A stretch of DNA of 64,000 nt from Clostridiaceae bacterium HFYG-1003. Its GTDB lineage: Bacteria > Bacillota > Clostridia > Clostridiales > Clostridiaceae. Positions 1 to 11,343 of this stretch are shown here, piece after piece. The stretch is taken from assembly GCA_024579835.1 (NCBI GenBank), contig CP102060.1, positions 2,269,558 through 2,333,557 of the forward strand, given 5' to 3'. Within the stretch, counting starts at the first letter, position 1. The number at the start of each line of letters is the position of its first letter. Position numbers and translations under genes: made by a program. The notes beneath the pieces are model-generated. The model saw only the letters and a program-made list of their open reading frames with translations, made no database searches and was not told the DNA's origin.

Positions 1-170
1 TCTCCGGCATCCGGAGCCAACGCTCCGGAAAGAATCGACAGCAACGTTGATTTCCCGCTGCCATTGGTTCCGACCAGACCGATGCACTGACCGCGCGCCA
101 CCGACAGATCCAGCTGATCCAGCACCAGCTTCTTGCCAAATCCTTTCCGGATTCCTTTGAGTTCGATCAT
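1..170 (-). CDS. ABC transporter ATP-binding protein (partial, N-terminus)
   Basis: Partial gene running off the left edge; only the first 56 or so codons are present. The protein begins MIELKGIRKGFGKKLVLDQL and carries a clear Walker A motif, GTNGSGKST, as expected for the nucleotide-binding subunit of an ABC transporter acting on the inner face of the membrane. The ATG at 168-170 is preceded on the minus strand by a strong AAGGAGGGGAGG ribosome binding site. An extended -10 (TGTTATAAT, hexamer at 199-204) lies just upstream, so this is probably the first gene of its transcript. Substrate and transport direction cannot be told. Confidence 0.85.
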   Translation of the reverse strand, partial: MIELKGIRKGFGKKLVLDQLDLSVARGQCIGLVGTNGSGKSTLLSILSGALAPDAG

Positions 171-198
171 GGCCTCCCCTCCTTCGCTCAATATGAAA

Positions 199-204
199 AT
201 TATA
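199..204 (-). promoter_or_regulatory. Extended -10 element upstream of the ABC ATPase
   Basis: The minus strand reads TGTTATAAT, an extended -10, about 30 bases ahead of the ATPase start. No good -35 is visible at 16-18 bases. Confidence 0.45.
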
Positions 205-260
205 ACAAAAAACCCTTAAAAAGCGATTAAACCGGAAGCTGTCGGATATGATTCAGACTG

Positions 261-380
261 ACCAAGGCTTATCAATGCTGTTCAAGACTTATCAATGCTG
301 TTCAAGACTTATCAATGCTGTTCAAGACTTATCAATGCTGTTCAAGACTTATCAATGCTGTTCAAGACTTATCAATGCTG
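261..380. repeat. 20-bp tandem repeat array
   Basis: Five perfect head-to-tail copies of TTCAAGACTTATCAATGCTG occupy 281-380, preceded by one degenerate copy at 261-280. There are no spacers, so this is a simple tandem array and not a CRISPR. It sits in the gap between the DUF1622 gene stop (576) and the ABC ATPase promoter. Confidence 0.95.
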
Positions 381-575
381 ATTCATGGTAATCCTGTCTG
401 ATCCAGGCTGATCCAGACTCCTCCGGCATAGTCACGAATAAAAGACAGACAGCTCCGAAGGAACTGCCTGGGGTTGGACTGAGTAGAGACTAAGGATAGA
501 CTGCGCCGGGCGGCGGCATGATCCTCCGGGAGGTGATATTCTCTGTATCTGCTCCGTTTATATTTGTTTGGTCGG

Positions 576-980
576 TTAGTTGTGTTCGCGCAGGTGCTCC
601 AGCTTTTCCCGTTCCTGCTGGATGCGGATTTGATGGATCTGCTTCTTTTTGTCTTCATGGGTTGATTTAATTTCCCAGTGAATGACAAAGGTCAGAATAA
701 CTCGGATCAGTACGATGGCACCCAGAATCATGAGTTCATCCAGGGTTCGCACTGTAATAGTCTTGAGGATCTCCGCGCCCATCTTGAACTCCAGAGCCAG
801 AGCCAGGGACTGAGCAAGGGTCAGCTTGGTATCTTCGTTGCCGAAGTTAAATCTGGAACGGATCAGATCCCAGATCGCCTTGATGCTTCCGAAGGCAATC
901 AGCATAACGCCGGTAAATTCCAGAAGGAAGATTAGAACGGTGATGATCTCACTAAGAAAATGATGAAAATCCAATAACAT
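576..980 (-). CDS. DUF1622 family small membrane protein
   Basis: A 134-residue protein resembling the DUF1622 family of small integral membrane proteins of unknown function. It has an N-terminal hydrophobic helix (about residues 10-33), a central segment resembling the family core (TVRTLDELMILGAIVLIRVI, about residues 75-95) that includes a second membrane helix, and a charged C-terminal tail likely to be coiled coil. The ATG is preceded by TTAGGAGGAA, an excellent ribosome binding site, and a sigma-A-like promoter lies just upstream. It appears to be monocistronic. Function unknown. Confidence 0.8.
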   Translation of the reverse strand: MLLDFHHFLSEIITVLIFLLEFTGVMLIAFGSIKAIWDLIRSRFNFGNEDTKLTLAQSLALALEFKMGAEILKTITVRTLDELMILGAIVLIRVILTFVIHWEIKSTHEDKKKQIHQIRIQQEREKLEHLREHN

Positions 981-1014
981 TTCCTCCTAATTAATTGCAT
1001 GCAATATTTATCCT

Positions 1015-1043
1015 ATCATATTCCGGCCGGGAGTGATAGACAA
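1015..1043 (-). promoter_or_regulatory. Promoter of the DUF1622 gene
   Basis: On the minus strand, -35 TTGTCT (1038-1043) and -10 TATGAT (1015-1020) are separated by 17 bases. Confidence 0.55.
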
Positions 1044-1071
1044 TCACCCGCCGTTTGGGGTGCTTCCAAAG

Positions 1072-1108
1072 GGATCGAACCTCGGTCCGATCCGGTCCGA
1101 TTCGATCC
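1072..1108 (-). terminator. Inverted repeat after dsdA
   Basis: The arms GGATCGAA (1072-1079) and TTCGATCC (1101-1108) form a hairpin about 30 bases past the dsdA stop. The loop holds direct GGTCCGAT repeats. The following T-run is short, so terminator activity is uncertain. Confidence 0.35.
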
Positions 1109-1133
1109 GCTCCGGCTTGGTCGTTTGCACTCT

Positions 1134-2459
1134 CTAATCCAGCGGTCGAGCCAGGTAGGAGGCCCGAACTTCCTCGGGCACCAGGTTTCCTCCGGTGGCC
1201 CAGGCCACATGGGTGCTCTGCTCCAGGAAGGGAGTCAGCCCCTGATCCGCCAGATACCGGCGGCCGGCCTCATAATCGAGCAGACGCGCCGGTCCTTCAA
1301 AGGCAGCACCGGCACTTGGTTCGATGAAGATCGCTTCACTGCGCCACAGCGCCTGAATATAGCGGTAGAGTTTCTCGTCGGTCAGGGTAAAGATGCCGCT
1401 GAGGCATTCCTTCATGACCTCGCCGACAAAGCCGGAAGGACGGCCGACCGCCAGGCCATCGGCTTCAGTGCGTCCCGTCAGACCGATGTCCTGAACCGAA
1501 ATCTTCTGATTCAGGCCGGTTGCCATGCCGACCAGCATACAAGGGGATTCCACCGGTTCCACGAAGAAGCAGTGGACCGCCGAACCATAGACCGTCCGCA
1601 GGCCATAGGCAATTCCGCCGGGCGCTCCGCCGACCCCGCAGGGCAGGTAGACAAACAAGGGATGGGAGTCATCCACCACCACCTGCCGCTCTTCCAGCTG
1701 GCGGGCAATGCGTCGGGCTGCCACGGCATAGCCGTAAAAGAGCGTCCGGGAATTTTCATCATCGACAAAGTAGCTCATGGGATCCTGTTCTGACAGCTTG
1801 CGCCCCTGGGCCACGGCTTTCTCATAGTCCCCAGCATATTCTTTCACCGTAGCGCCGTGCTGGCGCAAAAGGTCCTTCTTCCACTGGCGGGCATCGGCCG
1901 ACATATGGACCGTCACGCGGTATCCCAGGCGGGCACTGATGATGCCGATGCTCAGTCCCAGATTTCCCGTGGATCCGACATGAACGGCATACCGCGAAAA
2001 GAACTCCCTGGCGGTGTCATTGGCCAGTACCTCATAGGAATCTCCGGGAGACAGCAGACCATGCTCCAGGGCAAGGTCCTCCGAATGCTTCAGGATTTCA
2101 TAGATTCCGCCCCTTGCCTTGATGGAGCCGGCAATGGCCAGATGGCTGTCCTCTTTGAGCCAGAGCCGGCCGGGCACTTCCAGTCCAAAATCATTCCGCA
2201 GGGCTTGCTGCATGTCCGGGATCTCAACCAGCGGGGATTCGATGAGTCCGCCGGTGGCATTCGTTTCCGGAAAAACTCTGCGGATATAGGGGGCAAATCG
2301 CTCCAGCCTGGCCTGAGCATCGTCAATGTCAGCCACCGACAGTCCGGCAACGCCAAAGTCCGGCTCTTTGCGGTACCCCGGATTGATCCAGAGAACCTCC
2401 TCCCGGTTTTTCATCCGATCCAGAACCGGATCCTGAATCGATTCCTTCCACTCCGTCAT
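1134..2459 (-). CDS. dsdA: D-serine ammonia-lyase (D-serine dehydratase)
   Basis: A 441-residue PLP enzyme converting D-serine to pyruvate and ammonia in the cytoplasm, allowing detoxification or use of D-serine. The length matches the DsdA family. The PLP-binding lysine is in GSIKARGG (Lys about 114), the phosphate-binding Gly-rich loop is GSTGNLGLSIG (about 163-173), and a second Gly-rich stretch, CGVGGAPGG, lies near 275. The ATG follows GGAAAGGAAGCG. It is transcribed alone, downstream of the thiC terminator; no neighbouring dsdX transporter or dsdC regulator is seen. Confidence 0.93.
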   Translation of the reverse strand: MTEWKESIQDPVLDRMKNREEVLWINPGYRKEPDFGVAGLSVADIDDAQARLERFAPYIRRVFPETNATGGLIESPLVEIPDMQQALRNDFGLEVPGRLWLKEDSHLAIAGSIKARGGIYEILKHSEDLALEHGLLSPGDSYEVLANDTAREFFSRYAVHVGSTGNLGLSIGIISARLGYRVTVHMSADARQWKKDLLRQHGATVKEYAGDYEKAVAQGRKLSEQDPMSYFVDDENSRTLFYGYAVAARRIARQLEERQVVVDDSHPLFVYLPCGVGGAPGGIAYGLRTVYGSAVHCFFVEPVESPCMLVGMATGLNQKISVQDIGLTGRTEADGLAVGRPSGFVGEVMKECLSGIFTLTDEKLYRYIQALWRSEAIFIEPSAGAAFEGPARLLDYEAGRRYLADQGLTPFLEQSTHVAWATGGNLVPEEVRASYLARPLD

Positions 2460-2563
2460 CTCATCGCTTCCTTTCCTGCTTGTTTATTCCCTTTCATTCT
2501 AATGCTTTCACGCGCTGGATGCCACTGTTTCAGTAGGATCCGTCCGGTGTACTTCTCTGTATA

Positions 2564-2612
2564 AAAGACAACCGGACCGAGCGGCCTGGTTGCCGTCGGT
2601 CCGGTTGTCTTT
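2564..2612 (-). terminator. Rho-independent terminator after thiC
   Basis: The perfect 16-bp arms AAAGACAACCGGACCG (2564-2579) and its complement (2597-2612) are followed on the minus strand by TTTTAT. Confidence 0.85.
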
Positions 2613-2684
2613 GCTGCATTTACGGTGTCTGCTGCGCTTACAGTGTCTGCTGCCTTTGGCGGATCAGGGAATCCGTTTCCCGGC

Positions 2685-3989
2685 TTACAGGATATCGATC
2701 TCCTCGCCGTTCAGGGCTTTGTTCATGCTGCGCACGGCGCAGAACTTGCCGCACATGGTGCAGGTATCCTCATGTTCCGGCTTGCGCTCTTCCCGAATCC
2801 GGCGCGCCGTATCGGGATCCATGGCCAGTTCCCACTGCTCATCCCAGTCGAATTTAACCCGGGCATCCGCCATGCGGTCATCCAAAAGTCTGGCACCGCG
2901 CACGCCTTTGGCGATATCCGCAGCGTGAGCCGCGATGCGGGAGGCTATGATGCCCTGTTTGACGTCTTCCAGGTTTGGCAGGGCCAGGTGTTCCGCCGGG
3001 GTGACATAACACAGGAACGCCGCGCCGCTGGCGGCAGCGATGGCACCGCCGATGGCGCCGGTGATGTGGTCATAGCCGGGAGCGATATCCGTGACCAGAG
3101 GCCCCAGGACATAGAACGGCGCCCCTTTGCACAGCGTGGACTGAATCTTCATGTTCGCTTCGATCTGATCCATCGGCATATGGCCGGGTCCTTCCACGAT
3201 GACCTGAACATCGCGATCCCAGGCCCGCTGGGTCAATTCTGCCAGGCGCACCAGCTCATCAATCTGGCTGATATCGCTGGCGTCAGCCAGACAGCCCGGA
3301 CGGCAGGCATCGCCCAGAGAAATCGTGACGTCGTGTTCCCGACAGATTTCCAGGATCTCATCATAGTATTCGTAGAATGGATTCTCCTGTCCGGTCATGG
3401 ACATCCAGGCAAAGATCAGCGATCCGCCGCGGGAAACCAGGTTCATTTTCCGCCGCTGCTGCTTAACCTGTTCGAGGGTTTTGCGGTTCAGTCCGCAGTG
3501 CAGCGTGACAAAATCCACGCCGTCCTCGGCATGAAGGCGGATGACGTCAATAAAATCCCTGGCCGTCAGGTGCTTCAGGTCGCGCTTGTGATGAATGACG
3601 GCATCATACACCGGTACGGTTCCGATCATGGCCGGGCACTCGTCCACCAGCTTGCGCCGGAACGGCTGCGTATCGCCATGGGTGGACAGATCCATAATGG
3701 CATGGCCGCCCAGGCGCACGGCCTCCATGACTTTCTGCAGCTCCTCATCCAGACTGTGCACATCTTTGGACACCCCCAGATTGACATTCACCTTGGTGGT
3801 CAGCATAGATCCGATTCCATTGGGATCCAGACACTCATGCCGGTGGTTGGCACAGATAACCACTTTGCCGCTGGCTACCAGCGGCAGCAGTTCTTCCACG
3901 CTCATGCGTTCCTTCTCGGCCACCTTGCGCAGCTGCGGAGTCACAATCCCCTTGCGTGCCGCTTCCATTTGTGTTGAATATTCTCTCAT
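2685..3989 (-). CDS. thiC: Phosphomethylpyrimidine synthase ThiC
   Basis: A 434-residue radical-SAM enzyme that rearranges aminoimidazole ribotide into hydroxymethylpyrimidine phosphate for thiamine synthesis. The C-terminal CTMCGKFC (about 410-417) is the CX2CX4C cluster-binding motif typical of ThiC, and EGPGHMP (residues in the 260s) is a family hallmark. It starts at an ATG after GGGGGAGATTATAC. It is the second gene of the thiD-thiC operon, 26 bases after thiD, and is controlled by the upstream TPP riboswitch. The protein is of the shorter bacterial type without the plant-like N-terminal extension. Confidence 0.97.
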   Translation of the reverse strand: MREYSTQMEAARKGIVTPQLRKVAEKERMSVEELLPLVASGKVVICANHRHECLDPNGIGSMLTTKVNVNLGVSKDVHSLDEELQKVMEAVRLGGHAIMDLSTHGDTQPFRRKLVDECPAMIGTVPVYDAVIHHKRDLKHLTARDFIDVIRLHAEDGVDFVTLHCGLNRKTLEQVKQQRRKMNLVSRGGSLIFAWMSMTGQENPFYEYYDEILEICREHDVTISLGDACRPGCLADASDISQIDELVRLAELTQRAWDRDVQVIVEGPGHMPMDQIEANMKIQSTLCKGAPFYVLGPLVTDIAPGYDHITGAIGGAIAAASGAAFLCYVTPAEHLALPNLEDVKQGIIASRIAAHAADIAKGVRGARLLDDRMADARVKFDWDEQWELAMDPDTARRIREERKPEHEDTCTMCGKFCAVRSMNKALNGEEIDIL

Positions 3990-4015
3990 GTATAATCTCC
4001 CCCTTAATCAATTTC

Positions 4016-4813
4016 TTACAGTATCATTCGTTGTTCCAGATTCCAGCCGTGATGCAGCGGACCCGAACCATGTCCCAGATCGAGCCCCGCTTCCAGGGCA
4101 CCGATGATAAAATGCTTGCCCAGAGCGATCGCTCCCGGCAGGTCACAGCCCAGGGCCAGTCCGGACGCGATGGCGCTGGACAGCGTGCAGCCCGTGCCGT
4201 GGGTATTCGGATTGCTGATCTGATCCCCGTGGAACCAGGTCAGGCGATGCCCGTCGTACAGTACGTCATTGGCTGTGCTGACGCTGTGCCCGCCCTTGAC
4301 CAGAACCGGTGTGCCAAAGCATTCATAGATCCGTTTTGCCGCTTCCGCCATATCGCCTTCCGAGCCGATGGCCTGCTCCGCCAGCAGCGAAGCTTCCCAG
4401 CGGTTGGGCGTCACCAGGCAGGCCAGCGGAAACAGTTCCTGCGTCAGCGCTGCCTGAGCACTGGCCTCCAGCAAACGCGACCCGCTGGTGGAAACCATCA
4501 CCGGATCCAGCACAATATTCTGTGCCTGGAACTGCTTTAAGACTCCGCCAATTTCCAGGATCAGCTCCCGGGAAGACACCATGCCAATTTTGACCGCATG
4601 GGGCACAATATCAGTAAACACCGCTTCTAGCTGCAGCTTCAGGAACTTCCCCGGAACCTCATGAATCCCGGTCACGCCCATGGTATTCTGTGCGGTCAGG
4701 GCTGTGATCGCGCTCATGCCATACACGCCCAGTGCCGTCATAGTCTTCAGATCCGCCTGGATCCCCGCCCCACCGCTGGGATCACTGCCTGCGATCGTCA
4801 ACGCCCGTCTCAT
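4016..4813 (-). CDS. thiD: Hydroxymethylpyrimidine/phosphomethylpyrimidine kinase
   Basis: A 265-residue ribokinase-fold kinase that phosphorylates hydroxymethylpyrimidine twice to the diphosphate used by thiamine phosphate synthase. It begins [20 protein letters not shown], the characteristic ThiD N-terminus, and has the C-terminal anion-hole motif [14 protein letters not shown]. The start is set by GAGGAGGTGTCC. It is the first gene after the TPP riboswitch and is followed by thiC. No thiE or thiM is present in this window. Confidence 0.96.
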   Translation of the reverse strand: MRRALTIAGSDPSGGAGIQADLKTMTALGVYGMSAITALTAQNTMGVTGIHEVPGKFLKLQLEAVFTDIVPHAVKIGMVSSRELILEIGGVLKQFQAQNIVLDPVMVSTSGSRLLEASAQAALTQELFPLACLVTPNRWEASLLAEQAIGSEGDMAEAAKRIYECFGTPVLVKGGHSVSTANDVLYDGHRLTWFHGDQISNPNTHGTGCTLSSAIASGLALGCDLPGAIALGKHFIIGALEAGLDLGHGSGPLHHGWNLEQRMIL

Positions 4814-4878
4814 TGGACACCTCCTCTAATTCAGTGTGAACTGCCGGGACTGATTCCGCTAAAAACGCAAAAAAACCG

Positions 4879-4905
4879 CCGATAACCCAAAGCTGGTCCA
4901 TCGAC
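4879..4905 (-). terminator. Terminator of the TPP riboswitch expression platform
   Basis: On the minus strand an imperfect hairpin (arms 4879-4889 and 4895-4905) is followed by TTTTTTT (4869-4875), between the riboswitch and thiD. It fits transcription attenuation by thiamine pyrophosphate. Confidence 0.7.
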
Positions 4906-4921
4906 AGTCCATGACTGTATT

Positions 4922-5012
4922 CAAGTCTCCCTCCGTTGGCATTATCCAAATCAGGTTACGGGTCTAAGCCTACGCTTACTCTCAGCCTGATCCAACAAGC
5001 TCCCCGGCACTA
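4922..5012 (-). promoter_or_regulatory. TPP riboswitch (THI box)
   Basis: The minus strand contains the conserved blocks GGCTGAGAGT, ACCCGTAACCTGATTTGGAT and AATGCCAACGGAGGGA, which match the thiamine pyrophosphate aptamer. It lies directly upstream of thiD-thiC and is followed by a terminator hairpin, so high TPP should switch the operon off. Confidence 0.93.
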
Positions 5013-5035
5013 TTCACTTCTGTTCTACTCTTCCT

Positions 5036-5064
5036 ACTATACGGGATCAATCTTTCAATTGCAA
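5036..5064 (-). promoter_or_regulatory. Promoter of the thiD-thiC operon
   Basis: The minus strand has -35 TTGCAA (5059-5064), a 17-base spacer and -10 TATAGT (5036-5041), immediately upstream of the riboswitch. Confidence 0.65.
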
Positions 5065-5213
5065 CCGGTTCACCCTCAGCGTCAACCCGATCACCTGTCT
5101 GCTGAGAAATTTCTTCACAATAAATCCAGGAATCCAACGATTCATCCATTTAAATACCTCATGCCTGTTATGAAATAATCACTTTGGCTCCAGTGCTTGC
5201 AACGAATTGACAA

Positions 5214-5260
5214 TTCAAAAAAAAAAAAAAAAATAAAGAGCCCGCACATCGTGCAGACTC
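5214..5260 (-). terminator. rRNA operon terminator
   Basis: A 10-bp stem with a 3-base loop (5238-5260) is followed on the minus strand by a long T-rich run (5214-5237), just after the tRNA-Asn gene. Confidence 0.9.
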
Positions 5261-5264
5261 TCAT

Positions 5265-5339
5265 TGGCTCCGCGAAGAGGGCTCGAACCTCCAACCTATC
5301 GGTTAACAGCCGAGTGCTCCACCATTGAGCTATCGCGGA
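5265..5339 (-). tRNA. tRNA-Asn (GTT)
   Basis: A 75-base cloverleaf with an encoded CCA. The acceptor arms are TCCGCGA and TCGCGGA, the T-arm is GGTTCGAGCC, and the anticodon loop reads CTGTTAA, giving anticodon GTT. It is the last gene of the rRNA operon. An identical copy is found at 32347-32421. Confidence 0.96.
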
Positions 5340-5367
5340 ATATTGCATTTCCAAATTGGAAATGCGA

Positions 5368-5484
5368 AACCGGCGTCAACCTACTTTTCCACACAGCTTC
5401 CCGTGCAGTATCATCAGCACCATAAGGCTTAACCATCGTGTTCGGGATGGGAACGGGTGTAGCCCTTACAGTCATAAACACCGG
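5368..5484 (-). rRNA. rrf: 5S ribosomal RNA
   Basis: About 117 bases with the conserved core CCCGAACACG and GAAGCTGTGTGG-like helix sequences. It sits between 23S and tRNA-Asn. The ends pair through CCGGTGTT-type and GACGCCGG-type segments and are estimated to within a few bases. Confidence 0.93.
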
Positions 5485-5561
5485 ATTGGTTTGAGGTTTT
5501 ATTGTTCCCTCAAGACTGCATATAGTTCTTCAAACGTAATTCATCATTTTTAACTTGTTTA

Positions 5562-8446
<2,885 letters not shown>

Positions 8447-8786
8447 TTTCAAGTTAATTTTTGGCTCAAGGTTGGAGCTTTCGCTCCCCTTGACGTTTTT
8501 GAATTGTTGTCAATAACTTTTCAGTTAATGACTAACTTCTCAACGAAATTGTTTTTTCTACAATTTTGCTTTACGTTTTAAGAATATATGCAGTTTTCAA
8601 AGAACAATTGAGAAGAAAAAAATGCCCCACCTTCAAGAAGTCATTCTCATTAGCTGGTGTTGCAGCTGTTCTCTCAAGATTAAACAGAATACTTGGATGT
8701 ACAAATCAGTAATCCTTTTATGGGAGATATCCGTGAAATGGATATCCTTTTATCTCATCCATGTTGCCATGGCTGTGACTCCCTAG
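8447..8786 (-). other. 16S-23S internal transcribed spacer
   Basis: About 340 bases without a recognisable tRNA gene. A GTTCTTTGAAAACTGCATAT-type segment near 8585-8605 (minus strand) is the usual boxB/boxA-like antitermination region before 23S. Similar sequence precedes 16S near 10380. Confidence 0.75.
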
Positions 8787-10290
<1,504 letters not shown>

Positions 10291-10437
10291 AAAAGTTTGA
10301 ACTAGCTTTTAGTCGATTTTTTAGTCTTGTCTGACTACTCAAAATGAATTGCTGGTTTGTTTTACCTTGTATTCTGTTTAATTTTCAAAGAACAGTTTGT
10401 TTTGTTTCGTTTCGTTGCCGCTTTAGGCGACTTCTAT

Positions 10438-10466
10438 ATCTTACCAAGCCCACCGTTGAGTGTCAA
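10438..10466 (-). promoter_or_regulatory. rRNA operon promoter
   Basis: The minus strand has a consensus -35 TTGACA (10461-10466), a 17-base spacer and -10 TAAGAT (10438-10443). It lies about 150 bases upstream of 16S, with a boxA/boxB-like leader (GTTCTTTGAAAAT) in between. Confidence 0.8.
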
Positions 10467-10540
10467 CACCTTTTTCAAAGTTTTTTTCAGGGCCTTAATC
10501 GCTTCCCTGCCTTGCCACTCCCCGTTTCTATCCATAAAAA

Positions 10541-10573
10541 AGGGCCGAAGCTAAATATAACAGCTCCGGCCCT
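10541..10573 (-). terminator. Terminator of the ABC/rimI operon
   Basis: The minus-strand hairpin AGGGCCGGAGCTG ... TAGCTTCGGCCCT is followed by TTTTTTATGG. It separates the operon from the rRNA promoter. Confidence 0.85.
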
Positions 10574-10678
10574 GAAAATCAAATGTTTTTTTGCCTTTTT
10601 TCCATTCTTTTTGAACCCAGCCGGCTCTCCCCTGCAACGCTTCATCTTATACCTGAAATCTCCTGAGGGTCAGGCTCA

Positions 10679-10774
10679 TTGTCTTCATTGTCTTCACTGG
10701 CTTCAAGGACCCCAGTAACTTCGCTGACTCCGCTGGATTCGCTGGCTTCGCTGACTTCGCTGACTTCAACGATT
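10679..10774. repeat. Degenerate 9-bp tandem repeat after the rimI stop
   Basis: Variants of TTCGCTGAC (plus strand) repeat about ten times, beginning within a few bases of the rimI stop codon. The period is a multiple of three, so a repetitive open frame exists on each strand, but none has a start signal. Confidence 0.8.
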
Positions 10775-11320
10775 TCACCCCCCACCCTCATGCCGGCCAG
10801 GCGGTATCCTCTGCCCCTGGGAGAATCCGCTTTCCCCGGGCCATCGAATCATGACCACCGCTGCCTCCGTCGGATTCTGATAATAGCGGGGAATCTGCTC
10901 GGTTTCCAGAAAACCCCGGATCCGAAACATCTCCTGAACATGCCGATTCGACAATCTGGTTTCAGCCCTTAAACAATCAATTCCCTGCGCTTCGAGAAGC
11001 GCCAGCATGTCATCCAGCAGCCGGCCGCCGATTCCCTGGGAACGATGGTCCGGATCCACTGCCAGGCTGGAGATATGCCCATAGCGGTGAACCTGATCTG
11101 TAGCGCAGGCGATATAGCCAATCAGCTGCTTGATGTGCTCACCAGTCGGATCCTGGAAGTCTCGAGGCTCAATTTCGGCCACCAGGTAAAAACTGCTGGG
11201 CCGGGCCAGATCCTCCAGAAAGACGTTTCTGGACCAGGCCTCCCCTGGAAAACAGGCTTTCTCCAGGGACAGAATCCCTTCCAGATCCCGAAGCCCGCCC
11301 CGCCGGATCAGATCATTCAT
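10775..11320 (-). CDS. rimI: Ribosomal-protein-alanine N-acetyltransferase RimI-like (GNAT)
   Basis: A 181-residue GNAT-fold acetyltransferase, probably acting on protein N-termini (RimI modifies ribosomal protein S18 in other bacteria). The acetyl-CoA loop is DHRSQGIGGRLLDDML (about residues 95-110), followed by ETRLSNRHVQEMFRIRGF, a RimI-like motif. I chose the ATG at 11318-11320 because AGGGAGG precedes it and because an upstream extension would run into the ABC permease gene. It ends the ABC operon, 23 bases after the permease stop. Unlike the common arrangement it is not next to tsaB/tsaD, so the exact substrate is uncertain. The C-terminus after about residue 165 is glycine rich and looks unstructured. 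Confidence 0.8.
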   Translation of the reverse strand: MNDLIRRGGLRDLEGILSLEKACFPGEAWSRNVFLEDLARPSSFYLVAEIEPRDFQDPTGEHIKQLIGYIACATDQVHRYGHISSLAVDPDHRSQGIGGRLLDDMLALLEAQGIDCLRAETRLSNRHVQEMFRIRGFLETEQIPRYYQNPTEAAVVMIRWPGESGFSQGQRIPPGRHEGGG

Positions 11321-11343
11321 CAATGGTCCCTCCCTGTGCCAGA

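Noticed and set aside
261-380. CRISPR array
   Set aside because: The 20-bp units are directly abutting with no spacers, and there are no cas genes nearby.
999-1793. A 264-codon plus-strand open frame
   Set aside because: Antisense to dsdA, with no ribosome binding site or family resemblance.
2625-3977. A 450-codon plus-strand open frame
   Set aside because: It is antisense to thiC along its full length, has no ribosome binding site and is a by-product of the high G+C codon pattern.
8447-8786. A tRNA gene in the 16S-23S spacer
   Set aside because: No cloverleaf with a GGTTCGA-type T-arm can be found on either strand.
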